A stretch of DNA of 64,000 nucleotides. Origin: [Leptolyngbya] sp. JSC-1. Lineage in GTDB: Bacteria > Cyanobacteriota > Cyanobacteriia > Elainellales > Elainellaceae. This document shows positions 33,760 through 43,900 of this stretch, one piece after another. The notes under the pieces were generated by a model. It did no database searches, was not told the origin of the DNA, and was given only the letters and a program-made list of their open reading frames with translations. Numbering within the stretch: the stretch's first letter is position 1; each line of letters opens with the position of its first letter. Where the stretch lies: contig KL662191.1 in assembly GCA_000733415.1 (NCBI GenBank), positions 2,579,714-2,643,713 of the forward strand, in the 5' to 3' direction. The position numbers and the translations under genes were made by a program.

Positions 33760-35220
33760 ATGGCATCCATCCGCGAACTGCACGATCAGTTGGTTAACAA
33801 AGAACGCTCCGCCGTTGAAATTACCCAGGAAGCACTGGATCGAATTCAGGTCGTTGAGCCGCAGATTCATAGCTTTTTGTGCGTTACAGCGGATCGGGCG
33901 CTAGAGCAGGCCAAGCAGGTCGATGCCAAAATTGCTGCCGGTGAAGAGATTGGCTTACTGGCGGGCATTCCCATCGGCATTAAAGACAACATGTGCACCC
34001 AGGGCATTCCCACCACCTGCGCCTCCAAGATTCTGCAAAACTTTGTGCCGCCCTACGAATCTACCGTCACCGAGCGCCTAGCCAAGGCCGGAGCTGTGAT
34101 GGTGGGCAAAACTAATCTGGATGAATTTGCGATGGGTGGCTCAACCGAGAACTCGGCCTTTCAGCTCACGGCCAACCCCTGGGATCTGGAGCGCATTCCC
34201 GGCGGTTCGTCGGGTGGCTCGGCAGCGGCAGTGGCGGCAGGCGAATGTACCGTCTCGCTAGGGTCAGATACGGGTGGCTCAATTCGGCAACCGGCCGCCC
34301 TGTGTGGCGTGGTGGGGATGAAGCCGACCTACGGGCTGGTTTCGCGCTATGGGTTGGTAGCCTTTGCCTCGTCGCTGGATCAGATTGGGCCGTTTGGCCG
34401 CTCGGTGGAAGATGTGGCGATTCTGCTGAAGGAAATTGCCGGTCATGATCCGAAGGATTCCACCAGCCTCAAGGTGGAAATTCCCGATTATCCCAGCCTG
34501 CTAAAGCCAGAGTTGGGGTCTAAAAAACGAAAATTCCGCATCGGCGTGATCAAAGAAACGTTTGGCGAAGGCGTTGATCCAGCCATCGAAAAAGCAGTGC
34601 GGCAGGCGATCGAACAGTTCAAAGCCTTAGGAGCCGAAGTGCAGGAAATCTCCTGTCCCCAGTTTCGCTATGGCGTGGCGGCGTACTACATCATTGCGCC
34701 TTCCGAAGCCTCAGCTAACCTGGCCCGCTACGATGGGGTCAAATACGGCTTCCGGGTCGAGGACGCTGAGAACCTGATGGAGATGTACACCAAAACCCGC
34801 GCCCAAGGCTTTGGCCCAGAGGTGAAACGCCGGATTATGATCGGTACCTACACGCTCTCGGCGGGCTACTACGATGCCTATTACCTGAAGGCGCAAAAGG
34901 TGCGCACCCTGATCAAGCAGGATTTCGAGAACGCCTTTGCCAAGGTAGATGTGTTGGTATGCCCCACCTCACCGACGACGGCCTTCAAAACCGGCGAGAA
35001 GAAAGACGACCCGCTCGGCATGTACCTGTTGGACCTGATGACGATTCCCGTCAACTTGGCCGGTCTTCCTGGCCTCAGTTTGCCCTGTGGCTTTGACGAC
35101 AAGGGCTTACCGATTGGTCTCCAGATTATCGGCAATGTGCTGCGCGAAGATCTGGTGCTGCAAGCCGCCTATGCCTATGAGCAGGCCACCGATTGGCACA
35201 AGCAAACTCCACCGTTGTAG
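33760..35220 (+). CDS. gatA: Aspartyl/glutamyl-tRNA amidotransferase subunit A
   Basis: GatA is the amidase of the GatCAB complex, which converts Glu-tRNA(Gln) to Gln-tRNA(Gln) in organisms lacking a glutaminyl-tRNA synthetase. The 486-residue protein carries the amidase-signature Ser-cisSer-Lys triad: Lys in GIPIGIKDN, GGSSGGSAAAVAAG for the central loop, and GSDTGGSIRQPA for the nucleophile loop. A C-terminal ADKG-type substrate segment is present (MTIPVNLAGLPGLSLP). GAGGTTAGGC precedes the ATG. gatB and gatC are not in the window. Confidence 0.97.
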   Translation: MASIRELHDQLVNKERSAVEITQEALDRIQVVEPQIHSFLCVTADRALEQAKQVDAKIAAGEEIGLLAGIPIGIKDNMCTQGIPTTCASKILQNFVPPYESTVTERLAKAGAVMVGKTNLDEFAMGGSTENSAFQLTANPWDLERIPGGSSGGSAAAVAAGECTVSLGSDTGGSIRQPAALCGVVGMKPTYGLVSRYGLVAFASSLDQIGPFGRSVEDVAILLKEIAGHDPKDSTSLKVEIPDYPSLLKPELGSKKRKFRIGVIKETFGEGVDPAIEKAVRQAIEQFKALGAEVQEISCPQFRYGVAAYYIIAPSEASANLARYDGVKYGFRVEDAENLMEMYTKTRAQGFGPEVKRRIMIGTYTLSAGYYDAYYLKAQKVRTLIKQDFENAFAKVDVLVCPTSPTTAFKTGEKKDDPLGMYLLDLMTIPVNLAGLPGLSLPCGFDDKGLPIGLQIIGNVLREDLVLQAAYAYEQATDWHKQTPPL

Positions 35221-35810
35221 AAACCATAAGAAGCTGGATCAAGGGCTACAGCAGTGGCTCTGTAGGGTATTCCCCGATCAGGGCTGCCAGATGCTTCAGG
35301 ATCTGCAAGACTCGCTCTAGATTGTAACTGAAACCGCTGTTCTAAGCTGTTCTAAGTCGTAGAGCTGCAATTGTTTGTACCATTTTACCTAGATCGCTTG
35401 CGTCGCATTTCCGGCTCGGCTGCTGAGTGAAAGCTAGCCCAGTTGCTGGATATTGTGACAGTTATCAAACAGGCTACTAGTGGGTTGTTTTAGAACACGC
35501 TCAAATTTCTCCAAGCTATACTGAGCGTACAGAGCAAATGCAACAGTGATGAATTAGGCAACTGAATCCACGTTGAAAACAATTGAGATGATTCAGCAAC
35601 CAATCGAGTGATTCCTGTAAGCCTCTTAATTGATACGGTTATGCTCGATTAAATCAGTCTCCGACTTTAGATAGATTAGAAAGCGGTTTGGAACATTACT
35701 GTCTGCCATTGCTTCTTAAATAGTAAGCACTCAAACTTGTGGCAACCGCAAAAGCCGATCAAGAGCATTGAGCGCTAAATTACTGCGAAAGCTGAACTTT
35801 CTACACCCTG

Positions 35811-35843
35811 CTGCCTTGCGTAAGATGATTTGCTTACGGGCAG
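35811..35843 (+). other. Stem-loop in the leader of the outer-membrane-type gene
   Basis: CTGCC/GGCAG and CGTAAG/CTTACG form an interrupted 11-bp stem with a three-base bulge and an eight-base loop, about 95 bases before the ATG at 35938. The surrounding gap 35221-35937 (717 bp) is the longest in the window without a gene and shows no other recognisable structure. A small RNA could lie here but cannot be shown by eye. Confidence 0.35.
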
Positions 35844-35937
35844 TAACGTTCGCTTATCCATTTGCATTCATCTCCTGTAATCGTTCAGATTTGATTTAAT
35901 TTCGGTTTAAGTTCCTCTCTACACAAGACTTGGAGCC

Positions 35938-36459
35938 ATGATTAGACTTAAGTTCGCTGCATTATCCTTTCTTTCTCTACTGACCGTTGCTCCAACTGTA
36001 CTCTCAGGGCAGTCTGCTTCGGCTCAAGCCCTGATTCCTAGAGGCATGGACGGCAGCTATTTAGGCGGCGGTGTTTCGGTGGGCGTCAGCAATCCGGATG
36101 ATGACGCGATTCTAGGTGGCAATGTGCAGGGTCGGCTCGATCTTCCCACAGTGCCAATTTCGGTGCGGGGCGCAGCGCTATTCAACGGCGACAATGCTGC
36201 TCTGATGCCGCTCGTTACCTATGACATTGGTGTTGCTCCCAATACAAACCTCTATGTCGGCGGTGGCTATTCCTTCACCGTAAATGATGATGCTTCGCCG
36301 CTAGGCAACCAAAATGCTCCCGTTATTACTGCTGGCGTAGAAACAGCCGTTCAACGCAACCTTGCGCTCTACGGTGATGCTAAAGTTGGCATCGATGCCT
36401 TCAAGGACAGCAACGACGCTGCTGTTAGCGTACAGGTTGGGGCTGCGTATCGTTTCTAG
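35938..36459 (+). CDS. Small outer-membrane beta-barrel-type protein
   Basis: This 173-residue exported protein has an N-terminal signal peptide with hydrophobic core (LSFLSLLTVAPTVLSG) and a SAQA-type cleavage site. The mature part has alternating hydrophobic beta strands (YLGGGVSVGVSN, LYVGGGYSFTVN, LALYGDAKVGID) and ends in AAYRF; a terminal phenylalanine is typical of outer-membrane proteins. No named family is assigned. It likely sits in the outer membrane, possibly as a small barrel or porin-like protein. A 717-bp leader region precedes it. Confidence 0.7.
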   Translation: MIRLKFAALSFLSLLTVAPTVLSGQSASAQALIPRGMDGSYLGGGVSVGVSNPDDDAILGGNVQGRLDLPTVPISVRGAALFNGDNAALMPLVTYDIGVAPNTNLYVGGGYSFTVNDDASPLGNQNAPVITAGVETAVQRNLALYGDAKVGIDAFKDSNDAAVSVQVGAAYRF

Positions 36460-36529
36460 GTTGGGGTTTGCCAAATTGTGAGTGGATTGATGTAGATGTA
36501 CCTGCTAGATGCTGGTTCGGCAGTTGACC

Positions 36530-36553
36530 CATCCACTCATCCACTCATCCACT
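36530..36553. repeat. 8-bp tandem repeat, three units
   Basis: CATCCACT occurs three times in a row, ending seven bases from the stop codon of the minus-strand caspase-like gene. It is related to the ACTCATCT repeat at 2593-2624. Confidence 0.95.
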
Positions 36554-36560
36554 CTTCAGC

Positions 36561-38669
36561 CTACTTCACAATAGTCAGCGGTACTTGTTTAGTCGTCCAT
36601 TCACGGCTAGGCGACGCGGCTACCGTCAGCTTGCGGAATTTAGGCTGGTCCTCGGCGACGGTTGCCAAGAGCGCATCTAACGGACTACCAGAACGGGTAC
36701 CGGCAGCTTTCGGTGGGATTTGCTGATCGAGTGAGGGCAGTTCTAACCAGCGGAAATTGGCTGCCCCCACCGTAGCAAACACTTTTACCGTATTTTCGAC
36801 CTGATTGCTTTGGTCCTCAATTGCAGGCCGCAGCGGAATCACATGCTTTTTGCCGGGATCGAGCGTCACGAACATCGCCCCTGGATCGTGAGGAAAAATC
36901 TGCGCGATTGCCCAGTTCGACTCGAAGTTGAGAGCAGCAATATTCAGCGGTTGCACCGAGTCATTGCGAATCGCCAGAAAAATATACTCACCGACTTTGA
37001 CGGTGGGGTTGGACGGGTCGGCAAAAGCAGATAGCTTTTTAGGAATAGGATCACCTAGCTCATAAGCATCTGATGTTCCCAGCCATTCCACCGTTAATTT
37101 ACCCACCAGAGGTGAATCAATATCTGTATTGTCAATTTCAGCCGCCGTGCGGTGTTTGGCTAAATGCACCAGTCGTTTGACCAGCATGGCTGGAGCGTTC
37201 GGATCGCTGATTTTGAGAGCCGGTGTAATGTTCTTTAAGGGAGCACCTGCAGGATCACAGATTTCGTATTCGCTGCTGTTATTGACGACAACAATGTAAT
37301 CAATTTCTTCGTTTTCATCTGCGTTATCAACTAACTCAATCCAGCCGTTTCCGATTGCTGCGCTTTTAATCGCCTCAAATGCTTTTTCTTGCTGAGCTAA
37401 GATCTCTGGCGATAATGCCTCCTGCCGACATAGCCAAACTTGCCGCACCAGGTTGACCGAAGCCGCAATTTGAACCGCCTGATCTCCCGGTTCCACCTGC
37501 AGCTCCTTGCCCGGAATTGGCTCTAGCTGACACACCGATTGGTCCGCTCCCCGCTCGATGATTTTGGCAATTGCAATCCGATTTTCTTTGTTGCTAAAGT
37601 CAGTCGTGCTGCGCGGATAGATGGCGAACTCGGTTCCTTTACCTACGCCATTGGGTTGCCCCACGGCTAACACAGCCTGCGTGCCTGCCTCCGACGACTC
37701 GACCTTTAGCACCGGTACGGCATAGACGGTTTCTGCCAGTTCACTGCCGAGGATTAAGCGGTTGCCTTCGCCCATCAGCATGGGTGTTTGCTGCGGAAAC
37801 TGGCTGTGAATTTTGGCGTAGACGCGATCAAACAAATGGTTGTAGGTTTGGCCGGGATTTTGCTTCAGGGTATCGAGCAGCCAGTAGGTGAGGGCACCGT
37901 TGCGCTCTTTGGTTTGGCGGTTAAAGGCATACTCGTAGGCAAATTCATTCTGGCGACAGGCGGCTAGCAGCACATAGTCCCGCGATTCGGGCAAACCAGC
38001 CACCTTCAAGCCACGCGTATTTTGCTGACTCAAATCTTGCCAGTTGGCGGCCAGCACCTCTAAGGGAGCAACCGGCACAAAGGAAGCAGACAGGGGTTTA
38101 TCGTCGATCACGCTCATGCCGCGAATTTCCGCATCGCCGCGCGTCGCTCCGCCCGAATGGCAGCAGTCCAGCACCAGCGTCACCATTAGCTTTTTCGCCA
38201 CCAATTCCTTCAGCAGTTGGGCCAGTTCTAGATCGCGCAGGTATTGACCTTCCGAGCTGCCAATATCGGTGGGGACCAGTCCTTCGTCGATGCCATCCTC
38301 ACCCTTAATCTCCGGATATACGGTCTTGGCGCGTCCGCCGTGGCCCGAATACTGGATATACACCTGCGCTCCCTCAGGTACAGTCTCAGTCAACGCGCGG
38401 ATACGCTCGATGATATTCTGGCGGGTGGGCCACTGGTCAGGCGGCTCGATCGGCTGTTGGGGATTGGTCGGACTGGGGGAGGCCGTCAACTTCCAAATCT
38501 GGGAGTCGGGCACCTGCCGCCACTGTTTCAGAAACGCTTCCACATGGTTAATGTCGCGGACACAGCCGCCCAGATTTTTGTAGAAATTGCCGTCGGGCAA
38601 TTTGTTGGGCAGATAGCAATCCACGCCAATCAGCAGGGCGTAGAGGTTAGGAGCAGTTGGGTCAGTCAT
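36561..38669 (-). CDS. Caspase-like protease (peptidase C14/orthocaspase) with C-terminal extension
   Basis: This 702-residue protein has an N-terminal caspase-type domain (1-320). The catalytic dyad is His110 in QYSGHGGRA and Cys170 in LVLDCCHSGGA, matching the metacaspase D-x-C-H-S-G pattern. Such enzymes usually cut after Arg or Lys and often need calcium. The C-terminal region (about 330-700) has DUF4384-like pieces (VKVGEYIFLAIRNDSVQPLNI, WAIAQIFPH) of unknown role. No signal peptide is seen, so a cytoplasmic place is likely. The gene is 36 bases downstream of the peptidoglycan-hydrolase gene on the same strand, so the two are probably co-transcribed; AGGA precedes the ATG. Confidence 0.9.
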   Translation of the reverse strand: MTDPTAPNLYALLIGVDCYLPNKLPDGNFYKNLGGCVRDINHVEAFLKQWRQVPDSQIWKLTASPSPTNPQQPIEPPDQWPTRQNIIERIRALTETVPEGAQVYIQYSGHGGRAKTVYPEIKGEDGIDEGLVPTDIGSSEGQYLRDLELAQLLKELVAKKLMVTLVLDCCHSGGATRGDAEIRGMSVIDDKPLSASFVPVAPLEVLAANWQDLSQQNTRGLKVAGLPESRDYVLLAACRQNEFAYEYAFNRQTKERNGALTYWLLDTLKQNPGQTYNHLFDRVYAKIHSQFPQQTPMLMGEGNRLILGSELAETVYAVPVLKVESSEAGTQAVLAVGQPNGVGKGTEFAIYPRSTTDFSNKENRIAIAKIIERGADQSVCQLEPIPGKELQVEPGDQAVQIAASVNLVRQVWLCRQEALSPEILAQQEKAFEAIKSAAIGNGWIELVDNADENEEIDYIVVVNNSSEYEICDPAGAPLKNITPALKISDPNAPAMLVKRLVHLAKHRTAAEIDNTDIDSPLVGKLTVEWLGTSDAYELGDPIPKKLSAFADPSNPTVKVGEYIFLAIRNDSVQPLNIAALNFESNWAIAQIFPHDPGAMFVTLDPGKKHVIPLRPAIEDQSNQVENTVKVFATVGAANFRWLELPSLDQQIPPKAAGTRSGSPLDALLATVAEDQPKFRKLTVAASPSREWTTKQVPLTIVK

Positions 38670-38705
38670 AGGTGCAATCCTGAATGAACGTTAGAAACTT
38701 AAAGA

Positions 38706-40325
38706 TTAGGCCAGTCGGGTCTGCCAAGTGTTAGCATGGGTGGCAATCCGTTCGGCTTGATCGATCCAGTTGATGATACGACGAGCGTTGTAGTAATCAA
38801 TTTGTTGCTCCGAGATGTAATCATCTAGTTTGACGCCGGTGAATACGCCGCGCTTCATGCCGTCTACCAGAATGAAAAGTGAGATATCAGGCCGCATCAC
38901 CAAATCCGGTTCATTGACTAAGTCAATTCCTAAGATATCCGAGTATTGCCGGTAGTTATAGTCCCACGTCAATTGAACATATCCTCTACCGTAGTAGGGA
39001 GAATACCGCAATGATTGGCGATGAATTTCAGCATTTGGCTCACCTAGAAAGTAGCCTTCCCTCACGGGCTGGAAGCTGTCGGCGGTTTCATGCTGGGCAG
39101 TAGCGAGAATATAGGCAATTTGAGCCTTCGAGGTAATGCCTTGACGGCGGGCTTCTTGAATAATCGCCTGAATCGTAGCCTGTTTGTCACCGCCTTGCCA
39201 GTCGGGGAGGAAACCCATGCCGGGTCTGGAATCGAGCAGTGCTCTGGCGGTAGTTGCCCCTAAGACATCGCCACCACCGAGGTGACGGCTATCCTTGAAT
39301 CGGCGCAGCGCTTCCCGCGTTTTGGGACCATAGAGGCCATCCACAACTTCCAGCAAACCGTTGACCCGTAAAATCGTTTGGATTTCGGTGCACAGGCGCT
39401 GATCCTCCACCAGTAAACTTGCATTCACATCCTCAAACGGAATCGCCTTCTTTTGGTCAATCAGATCCTGTAGCTTCAGTCCCACTGGTTCTGAACCGCT
39501 GCGAGCGGTGGGTTGGTCTCGCAGAATTTTTGCCAGTCTGGCCTGGGTCATGGCTCCGGCAATACCGTCAATTTCTAAGCCTTGCTGCGACTGAAACTGA
39601 CGCACAGCAGCATCGGTTTGTTTACCAAAGATGCCATCCACGCCAACATCGATGCCTGCTTTGGCTAGATCGGCTTGCAGTTTGCGGACGCGCTCCCCCT
39701 GCATCGGCGGCACCACCAAGCGCAGATCGCCAATCTGATCGCTACTGTATGGGGCAGCACTGACGCCGGGTGAAAGAAAACTAACGTGAAAATGATTGTC
39801 GTGACCGGCGCAATATTCCACGCCATACACATCTGGATCATTAAAGAAAATAACTCGAATGCCCAAAATCGGGTTGTTTTGAAATAGATCAATCAATTGC
39901 TGAGTACGCTGGCGCGAATATTTCGCATCGTAGTAGGTGAGGGGAATTTCTTCGTGGTTGCTCGCCACTAGCGCCACATCCACATCCAAACCATGCTGAT
40001 GCGACTGATGGGGCGGCATATAGCCACCTCCTTGGTAGCTAATATCACCAATGCCAACGCGAGGTCCGTTCGGGTAGAGCTTGTGCCATTCGGTGCAAAC
40101 ATACTGGATTGCCTGAATTACTTCTGGTAGACCGTAGCAGTTTTTGGCAGGCTCGTAGCACTCATAGCCTGGACCAGCAGGAGGTAGCTGCTGATATAGG
40201 CCGCGCATGCCCCAGGTAAATTGTTCGATTTCCTCGGCAGTAAAGCCAATATCCGCCATACAGGAGCATTTGTGGCTATGGCTGCGATGGGATTGAAAAT
40301 GGCCGGTTTGTTGAAATGCTGTCAT
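38706..40325 (-). CDS. Peptidoglycan hydrolase with M74 endopeptidase, two PG-binding domains and a GH19-like lysozyme domain
   Basis: This 539-residue protein has two predicted wall-cutting enzymes. The N-terminal part (about 85-185) matches MepA-type murein endopeptidases (M74): HQSHQHGLDVDV with His109 and Asp116, and HDNHFHV with His178 and His180, as metal ligands. Two PG_binding_1-type domains follow (about 205-265, 310-365). A C-terminal GH19-like domain (about 380-500) has a HET glutamate (Glu413) and YYGRGYVQLTW, LVNEPDLV. The start is fixed by AGGAG six bases before the ATG. The N-terminus is polar (FQSHRSHSHKCSCM) and has no signal peptide, so release to the wall would need lysis, a holin-like route or another exporter. 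It is 36 bases upstream of the caspase-like gene. Confidence 0.85.
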   Translation of the reverse strand: MTAFQQTGHFQSHRSHSHKCSCMADIGFTAEEIEQFTWGMRGLYQQLPPAGPGYECYEPAKNCYGLPEVIQAIQYVCTEWHKLYPNGPRVGIGDISYQGGGYMPPHQSHQHGLDVDVALVASNHEEIPLTYYDAKYSRQRTQQLIDLFQNNPILGIRVIFFNDPDVYGVEYCAGHDNHFHVSFLSPGVSAAPYSSDQIGDLRLVVPPMQGERVRKLQADLAKAGIDVGVDGIFGKQTDAAVRQFQSQQGLEIDGIAGAMTQARLAKILRDQPTARSGSEPVGLKLQDLIDQKKAIPFEDVNASLLVEDQRLCTEIQTILRVNGLLEVVDGLYGPKTREALRRFKDSRHLGGGDVLGATTARALLDSRPGMGFLPDWQGGDKQATIQAIIQEARRQGITSKAQIAYILATAQHETADSFQPVREGYFLGEPNAEIHRQSLRYSPYYGRGYVQLTWDYNYRQYSDILGIDLVNEPDLVMRPDISLFILVDGMKRGVFTGVKLDDYISEQQIDYYNARRIINWIDQAERIATHANTWQTRLA

Positions 40326-40523
40326 AATTCTCTCCTAGAGAGTTGAAGGAACCGAAGCGAGCAGTATGAATATCAGATTTTAGTTTTGTAGCTTGCTTCT
40401 GCGGGTCGCGTGCCGTTAGACATAGCGCGTGGTTTTGAGTTTTAAGTTTTGAGTTGCAGAACCTGTATAACGTGGCCTCAGCCAATCGAAAATGAATTCG
40501 TTTTGATTTCTAGACTTGGGGGT

Positions 40524-40656
40524 GATCCCCCTAAATCCCCCTTATGAAGGGGGACTTCAAATCACGGTTGGTCGGTGCTACGATGCTGCTGATGTCACCG
40601 GACGCGCATAGGCTTCGCCTCCGGTTCCCCCTTCGTAAGGGGGGTTAGGGGGGATC
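40524..40656. repeat. Inverted-repeat element of the GATCCCCC family, 133 bp
   Basis: The left arm (GATCCCCCTAAATCCCCCTT and GAAGGGGG) at 40524 and the right arm ending GGGGGGATC at 40656 are inverted copies, each with its own C-run/G-run hairpin. The direct pair at 931-1057 is of the same family. TTTTGAG-type repeats lie at 40432-40455 and a GTAGGGGCGAAGCA arm at 40808. These fill the gap 40326-40991; no gene was seen there. Confidence 0.8.
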
Positions 40657-40991
40657 TCAACAGGATTCGCGATCTATTCAGCCTGTTGAATCTTCTGATC
40701 TCTAGCCCTGTCAAAGGGAAATGGTATAAGTTCTAGCTTTGTGAATAGCCTTTAACGATCATCAATTGTTTGTCGTGCCATTCCTGATAAATACCCGAAT
40801 TAATTGAGTAGGGGCGAAGCACTTGCTAAACCGTTTGAAACAGTAAATACGTTATTCTTTTCCAGATGGTCATTTAGATGCCTGGATATAAATTTTCAGG
40901 TTATTGTATCATTTTCAATTTCCTCATCTCCTTTTATAAACTCATTTCCCTTTAGGATTCTATTAATTTTGATATTATCGAAAATGCAACT

Positions 40992-43900
40992 TCAGTTCGT
41001 CTGCCGTAATTTAGCCAGCTCTGTTTCAGGAAAGGGATTTTCGCCCGCTCGTAGTTGCTCGACCCATTGGCGGCGCTGAGCTTTGGCATCGTCATCCTGA
41101 ATCGAACCCAGAGATGCTTGGAAATCTTCAATCGCTCCCGTTGGATTCCCACTGAGTGCTCTAGCAAGGCCACGGCTCGTCAGTACGGTCCCATCTTTAG
41201 GAGCCAAAGCAACCGCCTTTTCGCAAGCAACCATGACTAGAGCCGCCTGATTCGCTAAGCTCCCAAACCAGCAGAATCGATTCCAGGTTTGGGCATCAGC
41301 AAAAATTGCCGCCGTTGGATTTAACCGCATTGCCTGTTTCAGTACCGTGATTGCCTGCCTTACCTCACCAGATTGAACCAGGCGTTCCGCTTGTTCTACC
41401 TTGGCTGGCACTGAAAGCAACTCGGCAACGGCCCGGATGTTTTGATCGTGTCTAGGCGTATCTGGATTGAGATCGGTATCGGGTTCCAGGGCTTGAATGC
41501 GTTGAAAAATCGGAACGGCGGCTTTCAGGTCTCCGGCTTCTGCTAAAGCTTTAGCCGTGGCAATCAAGCTAGGATGAACAGGCCGCTCCGGACAGGTTTT
41601 GCGATAATCGGTCAGAGGCCGCCCCACATACTGCTCCCATTCTTCAGCAGTTAGGTTGCGGTCGAGGCGCTGGCAGGCGATTTCCCGTAGATTGGCGACT
41701 CGCCAGATCCGGGCTATCCCATCCCGACTCGCCGTTGCTAGGGACTGGTCATCTGGACTGAAGGCAACCGCGCTCACAGCCCGCTTGTGGTACATCAAGG
41801 CCACTTGCTGGCCACTCTTGGCGTCCCAGACCTGAGCAGTTTGGCCGCTAGCCGTCGCGATAAACTGACCATTGTTGCTATAGGCAATCGCCACCACCAT
41901 TTTGCGATGACTCAGCTTCATCACTTCTCTGTTGGTGCTGACATTCCAGATGCGAGCCGTTCGGTCTCGACTAGCCGTCGCAATGAACTGGCCATCTGGA
42001 CTAAAGGCTACTGCTGTAACTGGCTTTTTATGGTTTACCACGGCAATAGACTGGCCGCTTTTTACCTCCCAGACTCGCACTGTGCCATCATCACCCGCTG
42101 TAGCAAGATACTGACCGTCGGGACTGTAGGCCACTGCCCTAACCGGTTTTTTGTGATGCATTTGAGTAACCTGCTCGCCGGTACTGACCTCCCAGACGTG
42201 GGCTGTGCCATCCCCAGATGCTGTGGCAAGATACTGACCGTCCGGGCTGTAGGCAACCCGAAAGAACCCGGCTTTATAGTCTATTACCGTCGTTTTTTGA
42301 GCACGCGCCACTTCCTGCTCGCCGCTAATTTGCCAAATTTGTGCCGTCTTTATCTGGTTACTAAAGTTAGCGACGGCAACCGATGCACCATTGGGGCTAA
42401 AAGCCGTACCCAGCACAGGTGCTTTACTGTTGATCTCCACTACCGAATGAGCGCTGCTGACCTCCCAGACGCGGGCCGTTTCGCCTCCTGCCGTGACAAT
42501 AAACTTGCCATCTCGACTGTAGGCCAAATCGGTAACACCGGACTGGTGCTCCAGGCGCGTCACCTCTAGCTGGCTGCCCAGCCTCCAGGTTTGGGTTTTG
42601 CCGTCCCGACTGGTAGTCGTCAGTGCATCTCCACCCGCACTGTAGGCCAGATCCCATACTCCTGCACCGTGGCTAAGACGGGAAAGTTCTTTGCTGTTGG
42701 CAATCTCCCAGATTTGCACCATATCATTCTCGTCGCCAAACCCAGCCGTTGCCACAAACTCTCCATTTGGGCTAAACACAACCCGACTCACCGCCTGATC
42801 CTGATTTAGGTGAGCAATCCGGCGTTTGCTCTCGATCTCCCACACCTGCACCCCTTCCCGACTAGCCGTGGCAAGCTTACTGCCATCGGGGCTATAGGTT
42901 ATGTCTAGGGCCGTATCCACCACTTCATAGTTGAACATGGCACTTGGAGTCACGGTTACCGTTACCTCTTCAGTGGCGTTCTTGTTACGGCTAATTGACC
43001 ATAGCCTAGCTGTAGGGCCACCTGCTGTTGCTAAGGATTGGCTATCTGGGCTGAAGACGATGCTATTGAGATTCGCGCCGTGCTCGATCTGGGCTACCGC
43101 TGTTTTACTGTTCACCTGCCAAAGCTGCGCTGTTTTGGCCTCTTTGTCAGCTGTAGCTAACCACTTGCCGTCTGGACTCAGGGCCAAGAGGTTCACTGGC
43201 TTTTCTACCTTGATGCGAGCAATCACTTGCTGCGTATTCAAATCCCAAATCTGCACGATGCCACTGCCTGCAACGATTAATCGTTGATTTGGGCTGGAGG
43301 CAACAGCAGTTATATCTCCTTCAGTATTTAGTTTGGCAATTTCTCGCCCGTTACTAATTTCTTTGATTTGAATTTGCTGCTTGCTGCTCTTTACTGATGT
43401 CGCCACGTATCTACCATTCGCACTCAAAATCGCTCGCTCAACGTTCCCCAGATCCAGCGAATTGGGTTCTCGATACGCTAACGAACTCAAGCTATTCAGT
43501 AAGGCAGTTGTTCCTTCGGTCAAAATGGCAGAGTGGAGAGATTCCATGGCAACCAGCACACTTGTGGTCAATGGCTCGTTGCTTTCGCGAATTGCTTCTG
43601 ACTGGGCCGCTAGCTCACGGGCGATACTCTTGCGGCTTTGGTCTTGGGCAATTCGTTGCTGATACGAAGCATAGAAACTAAACAGGGCCATGCCTGCAAT
43701 CACCCCAATGCCCGTTATCCAGCGCACTCGGCGATTTCTGCACTGCCGCTGCAGGCTGCGGTCGATGAATTCCGTTTCGATGGCGTTGAGCCAGTTGCCC
43801 GTTTGTGAGTTGCGAATTGCCTCGACCAAGGGCAGGCGGGGATCCCCGTTCCAGAGCAGGCCAACCGATTCTTTTTTGTGGCGCTCTGCGGCCCAGCGAG

